Assembly (NCBI RefSeq): GCF_028745735.1
Contig: NZ_JAQZSM010000006.1
Coordinates: forward strand, 62,001 to 126,000
From: Roseinatronobacter alkalisoli
GTDB lineage: Bacteria > Pseudomonadota > Alphaproteobacteria > Rhodobacterales > Rhodobacteraceae
DNA: 64,000 bases
Reading direction: 5' to 3'
The position numbers were made by a program, and so were the translations under genes. The notes beneath the pieces are model-generated. The model searched no databases. It was not told the DNA's origin and saw only the letters and a program-made list of their open reading frames with translations. Numbering within the stretch: the first letter of the stretch is position 1; each line of letters opens with the position of its first letter. Positions 1 through 8,551 of this stretch are shown piece after piece.

Positions 1-2016
1 CGCGCCCTGCCGCTGCCGACGCTGGCCGGGCTTGCCGCAACATCCGGCGGCACAGACTGGCCCGCCATCATTGCACGGTGTTTCGGGCTTTGGGCTGCGG
101 GGCATTTCGAACGGGGGCAAGCGCTGTGGACACCTGCCCCCGGCCGGGATGCATTCACCGCATGGCGCGAATGGGCCAGCCATGACCTGACCCCCGAAAT
201 ATCTGGCCTTACGGGGTTTTGTGCCCATGTCGCCGCCGCCCCCGATACGGCTGAACGCGCAATCCTGCGCGCCTGCGATGCGCTGAATATCCCCGATTGC
301 GCCGCTGAAACCCTGTTTCACCGCCTGCTGATGGATCTGGGCGGTTGGGCGCAGCATGCGCGCTGGCTGTTGTGGCAGGCAGAACTTGCAGGCAACACAG
401 ACAGCACCGTGACCGACCTTCTGGCCATCCGCCTGATCTGGGAAGAAGCGCTTCTGGCGCATATGCCGGAACTGGCGCAACCTTGGGCACAAACCTGCGC
501 AGCACATTCAACCCCTGTCAGCGCAGGTGCCGACCACATTATCGATGCCATATTCCAGGACGCCGCTGAGCGCGCCTATCAGCGCAAACTGGCCGCGGCA
601 CTGACCGGACCGAAGCCGCATGCCGGGCGGGCCACCCTGCAGGCGGCATTCTGTATTGATGTGCGGTCCGAAGTGTTCCGGCGGCAGCTTGAAAGCATTA
701 ATAACGAAATAGAAACCATTGGATTTGCAGGATTTTTCGGACTTCCTATCGCACACAAACCCCATGGTACAGATGACATGCAGGCGCATCTGCCGGTTCT
801 GCTGGCCCCTGCGCTGACATCGTGCAGCCATGCCGACCCCGCAGCCGAGCATGGCGCGCGCATTGGCGCGCGCGCTGTCCGCGCATGGGGCAGGTTCCGG
901 CAGGCGGCGGTTTCTTCCTTCGCCTTTGTCGAATCGGCGGGGCCGATCTATGGCTGGAAGCTGCTGAAATCTGCGCTGGCGCGCAGCCCGAAACCCGCAC
1001 CGCTGGCCCCCGCGCCGCGTTTTGAAACGCCACTTCCGCCCGCAGACAAGGCCCGCATCGCGGCAACAATCCTGCGCGCCATGAGCCTGCAATCGGGCCA
1101 TGCACGGCTGGTTCTGCTGCTGGGCCATGGCGCGCATGTCACCAACAACCCCCATGCCAGCGCCTATCAATGCGGGGCATGTGGCGGCCAGTCGGGCGAG
1201 GTGTCGGCACGGCTGCTGGCGCAATTGCTGAACGATCCCGACACGCGCAGCGGATTGCCCGCGCAGGGCATCACCCTGCCCGATGACACGCTGTTCATGG
1301 CCGGGCTGCATGACACCACAACCGACACGGTTACGTTGTTTCATGACACGCAAGCCCCCGCACATCAGCACGACATTGCACAGGCGCAGGAATGGCTGGC
1401 CCGCGCGAGTACATTGGCGCGCAACGAACGCGCCCCCCGCCTGCCACGCGCCACGGCGGGCAATCTGGCCACCCGCGCGGCCGACTGGGCAGAAACGCGC
1501 CCCGAATGGGGGCTGGCAGGCTGCGCGTCCTTTATTGCAGCCCCGCGCGCTGCAACTGCCGGAGCCGATCTTGGCGGGCGGGCGTTTTTGCACAGCTATG
1601 ACTGGCAGGCAGATCAGGGGTTTTCCACATTGGAACTGATCCTGACCGCGCCGGTTGTGGTGGCAAGCTGGATCAGCCTGCAATATTACGCGTCCTGCGT
1701 GGCACCCGAAGCCTTTGGCGGGGGAAACAAACTGATCCATAACGTGGTGGGCGGTATCGGGGTTGTGCAAGGCAATGGCGGTATTCTGCGCCCCGGCCTG
1801 CCCTGGCAGGCGGTACATGACGGGCAGGATTTCATCCATACACCCCTGCGGCTATCGGTACTGATCGAAGCGCCCCAGCATGCCATTGCCGATGTGCTGG
1901 CCCGGCATGGCGCGGTGCGCGCACTGTTTGACAATGGCTGGCTGCACCTGCTTGCGTTGGAAAACGGGCGCGTTCAGGCACGCTACCGGCCCGGTCTGAC
2001 ATGGGAGGGGGTGTAG
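1..2016 (+). CDS. dabA: DabA-type inorganic carbon transporter subunit (DUF2309), 5' truncated by the window
   Basis: The reading frame is open from base 1, so the gene starts upstream and only about the last 671 residues are present. Two clusters match the zinc site of DabA, which resembles that of beta-carbonic anhydrases: CIDVRSE, with Cys at 652-654 and Asp at 658-660, and a later HGAHVTNN...CGACGG stretch, with His at 1126-1128 or 1135-1137 and Cys at 1171-1173 or 1180-1182. In characterised systems DabA works with the NuoL-like membrane protein DabB to convert CO2 to bicarbonate vectorially. DabB is expected just upstream, outside the window. The family assignment rests on these motifs and on the GGWA segment near 340; its role in this organism is inferred. 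Confidence 0.88.
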   Translation, partial: RALPLPTLAGLAATSGGTDWPAIIARCFGLWAAGHFERGQALWTPAPGRDAFTAWREWASHDLTPEISGLTGFCAHVAAAPDTAERAILRACDALNIPDCAAETLFHRLLMDLGGWAQHARWLLWQAELAGNTDSTVTDLLAIRLIWEEALLAHMPELAQPWAQTCAAHSTPVSAGADHIIDAIFQDAAERAYQRKLAAALTGPKPHAGRATLQAAFCIDVRSEVFRRQLESINNEIETIGFAGFFGLPIAHKPHGTDDMQAHLPVLLAPALTSCSHADPAAEHGARIGARAVRAWGRFRQAAVSSFAFVESAGPIYGWKLLKSALARSPKPAPLAPAPRFETPLPPADKARIAATILRAMSLQSGHARLVLLLGHGAHVTNNPHASAYQCGACGGQSGEVSARLLAQLLNDPDTRSGLPAQGITLPDDTLFMAGLHDTTTDTVTLFHDTQAPAHQHDIAQAQEWLARASTLARNERAPRLPRATAGNLATRAADWAETRPEWGLAGCASFIAAPRAATAGADLGGRAFLHSYDWQADQGFSTLELILTAPVVVASWISLQYYASCVAPEAFGGGNKLIHNVVGGIGVVQGNGGILRPGLPWQAVHDGQDFIHTPLRLSVLIEAPQHAIADVLARHGAVRALFDNGWLHLLALENGRVQARYRPGLTWEGV

Positions 2017-2098
2017 CACGCGAATGTGCCCGCCCCATTGACCCCCCTGCGACCCACCACTACCACTAGGCGCACGCACAGTCAGGAGCGCGCGCCAC

Positions 2099-3910
2099 AT
2101 GTTCCAGAATTACACCGCAACGACCCGCCCCGAAGATGGCCCGCCGCGCCTGCGCGCCTTGCGCCATGCGTTGCAGGGGCACGGGGTGGACGGGTTCATC
2201 ATTCCCCGCGCCGATGCCCATCAGGGCGAATATGTAGCGTCGTGCGATGAACGACTGGCATGGCTGACCGGGTTCACCGGCTCTGCCGGGTTTTGCATTG
2301 TGCTGCCCGACCGCGCGGGACTGTTCGTCGATGGGCGCTACCGTGTGCAGGCAAAGCTGCAATGTGCCCCGGATTTTACCCCGGTCAACTGGCCCGAAAC
2401 CAAACCGGCGGACTGGTTGTGCGATACCCTGCCCGCAGGTGGTGTTGTCGGGTTTGACCCGTGGCTGCACACCCCGGACGAAATTGACGCGCTGGAAAAG
2501 GGGCTGAAGGGCAGCGGCATTTCCCTCCAACGGATGGAAAACCAGATAGACGCCATCTGGAACGACCGTCCTGCCCCGCCATCGGCCCCTGCATATGCCT
2601 ATCCAGAAGATCTGGCGGGCGCGAGTGCTGCCAGCAAACGCCGACAGGTCGGTGCGGCACTGGCCACCAATGATCAGCGCGCAACAGTGCTGACCCAGCC
2701 TGACAGCATTTGCTGGCTGCTGAATATCCGCGGTGCGGACCTGCCGCGCCTGCCGGTTGTTCAGGGCTTCGCGATTGTCCACGACGATGGCCGCGTGGAC
2801 CTGTTTGCCCCGCCGGAAAAACTGGCGGCGGTAAATTTGGGCAGTGATGTGCAGATCCATCCGTTTGAAGCGTTTGAACCCGCACTGCGCAAGCTGGCGG
2901 GACCAGTACAGCTGGACAAGGGGTCCGTGCCGTTGCGGGTGCTGGATATTCTGCGCGACTGCAATACGGCTACCAGTTTCATGCCGGACCCCTGCCAGCA
3001 ACCCAAAGCCCGCAAGACGCCAGCGGAACTTGCAGGCGCGCGCGCCGCCCATCTGCGCGACGGTGCGGCCATGGTGGAATTTCTGTGCTGGCTGGATGCG
3101 CAGGCCGCTGCACTGGTCGCAAGGCCCGACCATGTGTTGACCGAAATCGACATTGCCCGGCATCTGGAATCCTGCCGCCATGCCACTGGTGCACTGCGTG
3201 ATCTGAGTTTTGACACGATCGCCGGGTCAGGGCCGAATGGCGCGATCGTGCATTACCGCGTGACCGAGGCCAGCAATCGCCGCCTGATCCCCGGTGACCT
3301 GATGCTGGTGGATTCGGGCGGGCAATATCTGGACGGCACAACCGACATTACCCGCACCATTGCCATCGGTCCGGTGGGCGGGCTGGAAGCCGCATGTTTC
3401 ACCCGCGTCCTGCAAGGCATGATCGCCATTTCCCGCGCACGGTTTCCACGCGGCGTGGCGGGCGGGCATCTGGATGCGCTGGCGCGTTATCCGCTGTGGC
3501 TGGCGGGGCTGGATTATGACCATGGCACCGGCCACGGCGTCGGCGCATTCCTGTCGGTGCATGAAGGGCCGCAGCGCCTGTCACGTATTTCGCAAGTGCC
3601 GCTGGCAGAAGGGATGATCCTGTCCAATGAACCCGGATATTACCGCGAAGGGGAATTTGGCATAAGGATCGAAAACCTTGTGACCGTGCGCATGGACCCC
3701 GCCCCCGAAGGGGGCGATCCGCGTGACTGGCTGGCGTTTGAAACCCTGACCCTTGCACCGATTGACACCCGCCTTGTGGTGCCTGACATGCTGAGCGCGG
3801 ATGAACGCGCGTGGTTGAACCACTATCATGCGCGGGTGGTCACGGCGCTGTCGCCTTTGCTGCCGGAGAATGCGCGCAACTGGCTGGTCGCGGCCTGCAA
3901 ACCGGTCTGA
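2099..3910 (+). CDS. Aminopeptidase P family (M24B) Xaa-Pro aminopeptidase
   Basis: This 603-residue protein has the three-part layout of the long aminopeptidase P proteins: two creatinase-like N-terminal domains (about 1-310) and a C-terminal pita-bread metallopeptidase domain (about 315-540). Visible metal ligands are the two Asp of VDSGGQYLDGTTDIT, His in HGTGHGVGAFLSVHE, Glu in NEPGYY and Glu in IRIENLV. It should remove an N-terminal residue preceding proline in the cytoplasm; no signal peptide is seen. The ATG at 2099 follows an AGGAG-like ribosome site. It lies about 80 bases after dabA and may be read with it. An exact substrate cannot be given. Confidence 0.93.
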   Translation: MFQNYTATTRPEDGPPRLRALRHALQGHGVDGFIIPRADAHQGEYVASCDERLAWLTGFTGSAGFCIVLPDRAGLFVDGRYRVQAKLQCAPDFTPVNWPETKPADWLCDTLPAGGVVGFDPWLHTPDEIDALEKGLKGSGISLQRMENQIDAIWNDRPAPPSAPAYAYPEDLAGASAASKRRQVGAALATNDQRATVLTQPDSICWLLNIRGADLPRLPVVQGFAIVHDDGRVDLFAPPEKLAAVNLGSDVQIHPFEAFEPALRKLAGPVQLDKGSVPLRVLDILRDCNTATSFMPDPCQQPKARKTPAELAGARAAHLRDGAAMVEFLCWLDAQAAALVARPDHVLTEIDIARHLESCRHATGALRDLSFDTIAGSGPNGAIVHYRVTEASNRRLIPGDLMLVDSGGQYLDGTTDITRTIAIGPVGGLEAACFTRVLQGMIAISRARFPRGVAGGHLDALARYPLWLAGLDYDHGTGHGVGAFLSVHEGPQRLSRISQVPLAEGMILSNEPGYYREGEFGIRIENLVTVRMDPAPEGGDPRDWLAFETLTLAPIDTRLVVPDMLSADERAWLNHYHARVVTALSPLLPENARNWLVAACKPV

Positions 3911-4004
3911 CCCGTCGGAATAAGGACAAATTGCGCACTTTGCCTTCGGGTCAAACCCTGCGATAGTGCGTGTAACAGGGTAAACAATAAGGACACGAAA
4001 CAAC

Positions 4005-4346
4005 ATGATGCGGAATGTCAAAATATATCCGGCCGAAGGAACATGGGTGGTACGCGCCAATGGCGCCGTGATCGGGGAAAGCAACGCAGCGCTGGAACTG
4101 ATACAGCGCGACTTTCCCTTCGTCATTTATTTCCCGCGCGAAGATATTGCCGCAGCGGTTCTGGAACCCTCTGACCGTGCCCTGATCTGCGATGACCGTG
4201 GGGCGGGCGAATTTTACCATCTTTCCAGCCCCGAAGGGCTTTTGCTCAATGCCGCCTATAGCCTGACCGCGCCCAGCGAAGCGGCTGCACAGGTGCAGGG
4301 TTATCTGGCCTTTGACGCCGGAAAAGTTACGGTCGAACGGGTATGA
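4005..4346 (+). CDS. DUF427 domain protein
   Basis: This small soluble protein (113 residues) begins with NVKIYPAEGTWVVRANGAVIGES and has the compact beta-rich pattern of the DUF427 family, including a YFPREDI segment that is typical of it. The family has no established biochemical role. The stop overlaps the start of the downstream flavoprotein gene by four bases (ATGA), so the two are probably translated together. ATGATG occurs at the start, so the true initiator may be the second Met. Confidence 0.85.
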   Translation: MMRNVKIYPAEGTWVVRANGAVIGESNAALELIQRDFPFVIYFPREDIAAAVLEPSDRALICDDRGAGEFYHLSSPEGLLLNAAYSLTAPSEAAAQVQGYLAFDAGKVTVERV

Positions 4347-5722
4347 CCAGCCCGATGCAACCTGCCTTTGACGCGCTGCATGCCCTGTTGGGCGACCGGT
4401 TCACCACCGGCACGTCGGACAGGGCGCTGCATGGGCAGTCAGAATCGCATTTCCCTGACATGCCTCCCGATGGCGTGGCCTATCCTGAAACCACCGCAGA
4501 GGTTGCGGGCATCGTGTCGATTTGCACCGCGCATGGTCTGCCGGTCATCGGATGGGGGGCGGGCACGTCACTTGAAGGGCATGCGCTTGCACCGCATGGC
4601 GGAATTACGGTTGATTTCAGCCGCATGAACCGCGTCCTTCATGTCAGCGCAGAAGATATGCTGGTTGTTGTCCAGCCGGGTGTGACGCGCGAGCAACTGA
4701 ACGAAGAACTGCGCGCCACTGGCCTGTTCTTTCCGGTGGACCCCGGTGCGAATGCCACCCTCGGGGGGATGGCATCCACGCGGGCATCTGGAACAACAGC
4801 TGTGCGCTATGGCACGATGCGTGGAAATGTTCTGGCGCTGGAAGTGGTGCTTGCCGACGGACGCACCCTGCGCACCGGCACGCGCGCACCGAAATCATCT
4901 ACCGGATATGACCTGACAGCGCTGTTTGTCGGTGCCGAAGGCACGCTTGGGCTGATCACGGAACTGACATTGCGCCTGCAGGGCCAGCCCGAAGCCGTTT
5001 CAGCGGCAGTCTGCGCCTTCGACGACATGGAAGCAGCGACGCAAACCGTCATTCTGACCATCCAGTCCGGCATTCCGATGGCGCGGATAGAATTCATAGA
5101 TGCAACATTCGTCCGCGTTTTCAATGCGCAGAACGGCACGGACATGCCGGAAAAGCCGCATCTGATGGTGGAATTCCACGGCACAACCCAAAGCACGCGC
5201 GAACAGGCAGAAAGCTTTGGCGAGATTGTCACAGATATGGGCGGCAGTGCATTTCAGTGGGCCGAACGGCAAGAGGACCGCAACCGCCTGTGGAAAATGC
5301 GCCATAACGCCTATTACGCCGCGCGGGCACAGTGGCCCGACGTCCACGCCATGACAACCGATGTCTGCGTGCCGATTTCGAAACTGGCGCAGGCGGTCAC
5401 GGAAACCGCCAGTGACATTGCACAATCCGGGCTGCCGGGGCCAATTCTGGGGCATGTCGGGGACGGGAATTTTCATGTGCTTCTGCTGCCTGACCGTGAC
5501 GACCCCGCCCAGATTGCCAAGGCCAATGCATTGGCCCATCGCATGGCCGAACGTGCACTGCGCCTTGGCGGCACGGTCAGTGGGGAACATGGTATCGGCA
5601 TGGGCAAGCTGAAATACATGGATGCCGAACATGGTGCGGGCTGGGATGTGATGACCACATTGAAAACCGCGCTGGACCCGCAAGGCATAATGAATCCCGG
5701 AAAACTGCTGCGCCAGACATGA
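4343..5722 (+). CDS. FAD-linked oxidase, D-lactate dehydrogenase (cytochrome)/GlcD-like
   Basis: This 459-residue protein has an N-terminal FAD_binding_4 (PCMH/VAO) domain with the signature GWGAGTSLEGH, VQPGVTREQLN and PGANATLGGM, and a C-terminal FAD_oxidase_C domain ending in GGTVSGEHGIGMGK and the usual LDPQGIMNPGKLL tail. These features place it with D-lactate dehydrogenase (cytochrome) and related D-2-hydroxyacid dehydrogenases. It oxidises a D-2-hydroxy acid and passes electrons to quinone or cytochrome. No GlcE or GlcF partner follows, which favours a stand-alone Dld/LDHD-type enzyme over the glycolate oxidase complex. It overlaps the DUF427 gene by four bases. Confidence 0.9.
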   Translation: MTSPMQPAFDALHALLGDRFTTGTSDRALHGQSESHFPDMPPDGVAYPETTAEVAGIVSICTAHGLPVIGWGAGTSLEGHALAPHGGITVDFSRMNRVLHVSAEDMLVVVQPGVTREQLNEELRATGLFFPVDPGANATLGGMASTRASGTTAVRYGTMRGNVLALEVVLADGRTLRTGTRAPKSSTGYDLTALFVGAEGTLGLITELTLRLQGQPEAVSAAVCAFDDMEAATQTVILTIQSGIPMARIEFIDATFVRVFNAQNGTDMPEKPHLMVEFHGTTQSTREQAESFGEIVTDMGGSAFQWAERQEDRNRLWKMRHNAYYAARAQWPDVHAMTTDVCVPISKLAQAVTETASDIAQSGLPGPILGHVGDGNFHVLLLPDRDDPAQIAKANALAHRMAERALRLGGTVSGEHGIGMGKLKYMDAEHGAGWDVMTTLKTALDPQGIMNPGKLLRQT

Positions 5723-5777
5723 CATAAACAGCGCGGCGCGGGGATTCGACCTTTCCCTTGCGCCGCTGCCGTCTTAC

Positions 5778-6242
5778 ATGCCCCACATGAGTGAAAAACT
5801 ACGCCATCGTTTCTGGGAAACCATTCCGCTGAACAGCATGACCCCGCAGGAATGGGAAGCGCTGTGCGATGGCTGTGGCAGGTGCTGCCTGAACAAGCTG
5901 GAAGATATCGACACGGGCGAACTGGTTTTCACCCGCGTGGCCTGTCGCCTGTTCGATGACAGCACATGTCGTTGCGGGAACTATGACATCCGCAAGCAGA
6001 TCGTGCCGGAATGCGTTGTCCTGACGCCCGAAACCCTGGATGATATTGCTTATTGGATGCCCGCAACCTGTGCCTACAGGCGGCTGCACGAGGGCCGCAC
6101 ACTGCCGGAATGGCACCCGCTGATCACCGGTGACGCGAATTCCCCCCATAGCGCGGGCATGTCAATGTGCGGCCGTACTGTGCCCGAATTCGAAATCCCG
6201 GTGGAGGATTGGGAAGATCACCTGCTCGAAGACGAAACCTGA
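5778..6242 (+). CDS. YcgN/UPF0260 cysteine-cluster protein
   Basis: This 154-residue protein starts with the EKLRHRFWE segment typical of YcgN and carries the cysteine cluster CDGCGRCCLNKLED, followed by more cysteines (CRLFDDSTCRCGNYDIR and the later CVVL, ATCAY and MCGR). The pattern suggests metal or Fe-S binding through the CxxxCxxCC family motif; no function is established. There are two possible starts, MPHM and the inner Met three codons later. It is transcribed alone after the flavoprotein gene. Confidence 0.9.
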   Translation: MPHMSEKLRHRFWETIPLNSMTPQEWEALCDGCGRCCLNKLEDIDTGELVFTRVACRLFDDSTCRCGNYDIRKQIVPECVVLTPETLDDIAYWMPATCAYRRLHEGRTLPEWHPLITGDANSPHSAGMSMCGRTVPEFEIPVEDWEDHLLEDET

Positions 6243-6289
6243 CGCGACCGATCACACCGGAATGTGGCTTTGGGGGATTTCGGCGTGAA

Positions 6290-6440
6290 ACCCCGGTTGA
6301 TACTAACGCAAAGCACGCGCTATCGGCGAGTCAGGAACGGCAGCCCCACATTCAAGGCGTGTGGTGACGCTGGCCAAATCGGCAGGCGCAGGACAGCCAG
6401 ACCTGTGGCGCGGCGGCCTTGCGGCCTTTGGGAATTACCA
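6290..6440 (-). repeat. Degenerate inverted copy of the interspersed intergenic repeat
   Basis: Read on the minus strand, this gap contains a CCCAAAGGCCGCAAGGCCG block, then CTGCGCCTGCCGATTT, then CGCCTTGAATG and GGGCTGCCG, in the same order as the repeat copy at about 27288-27471. The match is imperfect, so this is an older, diverged copy. It occupies most of the gap between the YcgN gene and the PopZ-like gene, which face each other. Confidence 0.5.
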
Positions 6441-6501
6441 ACACCCGGTTCACGCCAGTCCATCCGCAAACGGGGCGTTTCCCGCATTGCCGCACTCAGC
6501 G

Positions 6502-7236
6502 CTAGGGCTTGCGCAGTTGCAGTTCGCGCGCCACTTCAGCACGCACCAGTTTGCGGATATTGCGCGTGATCCGCTCACCCAACTCGCCCTGCAATTCCTG
6601 CCGCACAATGTCGGCAACGATCTGATACAGCATCGCTTCATCAATCACCGCTTCATCTGAAACCGCAGCGGTGTCATTTGCGGGCTGTCCGTCTTTTGTA
6701 CCCTGCACCGCGCGCAACGGAACAGGTTCAGACCGGGAAAACCCCGCATCCTGTTGCGAAAGCGCGCGTTCCAGCCGCGCCAATGTGGCTTCCAGCGCCA
6801 GGTCCGGTTCCGCCCCTGCGGGGGTATCCGGGTTCGCATCGGCGATATCGGCAAGCGGCGCGGCGGCGGCGCGGTCCTCGGCGTCGCGCCGGTTCATCGC
6901 GCGCAGCATGTGAATAGCGGTTGGCGCTTCTGTGGGCACTTCCTGCTTTGGTTCCGCCGCCTGATCCGCCCCTTTCGCATCAGGCGCTGCCTGATCCGTG
7001 GCAAGCGCGTCATCCCCCGTATCATCCTGTGTAACGGGGGGCGCGGGTGTTTCAGCATCCGCTGCGGGCGCATCATCGGGCACGCGCAGCGCCGATGTAA
7101 GAATCAGCTTGCCCGGTGCCGCCTCCGCCGGTTGCTCAGGCGCCGACTGCCCTTGTCGGGTGGGATCCTGCGCAACCAATCTGCGGATGGATGACAAAAC
7201 ATCTTCGATTTCGCGCCGTGACATTGCCTCTGTCAT
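6502..7236 (-). CDS. PopZ-like (DUF2497-type) protein
   Basis: This 244-residue protein has a short conserved N-terminal helix (SRREIEDVLSSIRRLV), a long Ala/Pro/Asp/Glu-rich low-complexity middle (about 25-190), and a conserved C-terminal helical block (YQIVADIVRQELQGELG...RNIRKLVRAEVAREL). This three-part design is that of PopZ, which forms polar scaffolds in alphaproteobacteria: an N-terminal interaction helix, an acidic disordered linker and a C-terminal oligomerisation region. The resemblance is architectural and the homology is inferred from short motifs. A polar or cell-cycle role is plausible but not shown. Confidence 0.6.
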   Translation of the reverse strand: MTEAMSRREIEDVLSSIRRLVAQDPTRQGQSAPEQPAEAAPGKLILTSALRVPDDAPAADAETPAPPVTQDDTGDDALATDQAAPDAKGADQAAEPKQEVPTEAPTAIHMLRAMNRRDAEDRAAAAPLADIADANPDTPAGAEPDLALEATLARLERALSQQDAGFSRSEPVPLRAVQGTKDGQPANDTAAVSDEAVIDEAMLYQIVADIVRQELQGELGERITRNIRKLVRAEVARELQLRKP

Positions 7237-7386
7237 TCTGGTCTGCCCTATACCTTACCCGCCCCAAAATCCTGAAGCTGCGCACCTTCTGCCCGGGTGC
7301 GTAGAGAATTCAGAAACAGCTTGTTGAACAATTCTTAACGCCTTGTGGCTGTTCACACAATCTTTTCTGTTGCGTGGCACCATTCG

Positions 7387-8352
7387 TTATCTGCCCAATG
7401 ACAGCGTACTACACCACATATGGCGCACCAGCGCCGCTTGCCCCCTTAATCCAGTGCGGGCATAGATGCGTTTGGAATAGTTGCGCGCGGTTTCCACTGT
7501 CAGACCCAGTTGCGCAGCGGCGTCGATCAGCGACGCCCCTTCCCCCAGCGCACGCGCAAGGCGCGCTTCTGCGCGGGAAATGCCAAGCGCTGCAGCAATC
7601 AGCGCGGGGTCAGGCAGCGGCGCATTGATATGGCGCACATAGGCCGTGACGCAATGCGCCGCAGACCTGTCCGGCAGGATCAGCATGTCCAGCCCAGCCG
7701 GAAGGAGCACCACCGCAGGCGCTGTATATGCCTGTGCGGCACCAATCAGGCTGCTGGCATCGCGCCCGGATTCCGCCAGCAGATTGGCGGCCACCGCATC
7801 CATGTCCAGAATTTCCGCCTTGCGCATATCCAGCACCAGCCGCCCCACCCCGATACGCCGCGCCAGTTCTTCGGCCCGGTGCCGCTGTATTTCAGCGGCA
7901 TGCATGCGGTGCCACAAATCCAAAGCCTGCGCCAGATGCGGCGCATAGGAGGCCAGCCGCGCCGTGTCAGCGGCCCGGAATACCCCGGAGTCGCGACGCA
8001 GCAACAGGCAGGCCGGGCCATTGTGGCATTTCAGCGCAAGCGCCCGGTTCTCTGCGCCCAGCCATACAGCTTCCTGGGCCAGCGCGCGGTCGTGCAGTTC
8101 TTCACCGGAATAAACCCGCGATGGTCGCAGCCCAGCGAATAACTGTGGGATCGGAACGTCATGCGCCGCATCCGGCGACGGTGGCGGGGCATGCCCATGG
8201 TCCCATGTCCAGTATGCGCGCGACAGAAACAGCGTGGCGGCATTGGTCTGAAACCGCGCGGCGACGGAACGCAGGAACCCTGTCCAGCCCGATACACCTG
8301 ATGCGGTATCGCCCAGTTGCAGCAAAAGCGCGGAATCATCCGGTTCCAGCAT
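7387..8352 (-). CDS. LuxR-type helix-turn-helix transcriptional regulator
   Basis: The C-terminal 65 residues form a GerE/LuxR DNA-binding domain: SRAEARLARALGEGASLIDAA, QLGLTVETARNYSKRIYARTGLRGQ. The N-terminal 240 residues are an unrecognised sensory region without a receiver aspartate pattern. I chose the ATG at 8352 (MLEPDDSALL) because a GAAGGG ribosome site precedes it; a longer frame to 8400 exists but begins with an unlikely Gly/Cys-rich stretch. It is divergent from the P-type ATPase gene with about 200 bases between them, so it could regulate that gene, but no operator was identified. Confidence 0.82.
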   Translation of the reverse strand: MLEPDDSALLLQLGDTASGVSGWTGFLRSVAARFQTNAATLFLSRAYWTWDHGHAPPPSPDAAHDVPIPQLFAGLRPSRVYSGEELHDRALAQEAVWLGAENRALALKCHNGPACLLLRRDSGVFRAADTARLASYAPHLAQALDLWHRMHAAEIQRHRAEELARRIGVGRLVLDMRKAEILDMDAVAANLLAESGRDASSLIGAAQAYTAPAVVLLPAGLDMLILPDRSAAHCVTAYVRHINAPLPDPALIAAALGISRAEARLARALGEGASLIDAAAQLGLTVETARNYSKRIYARTGLRGQAALVRHMWCSTLSLGR

Positions 8353-8551
8353 GGTGACCCTTCGGCATCGCGATACAGGGTGGCAATACCCCCCTCCCAA
8401 ATGGCAGGTAACATCAGGCTAAGGGTATTTCCCTCGCATGTCGATCCATATCGGGGCGGAATTTCCGGCACATGGGTTGCGCCGTGTCAAACCAGCCGTC
8501 ACTTTTGTCGGGTAAGAACAAGCAACCACACCTGCATCTGAAAGGATACCC

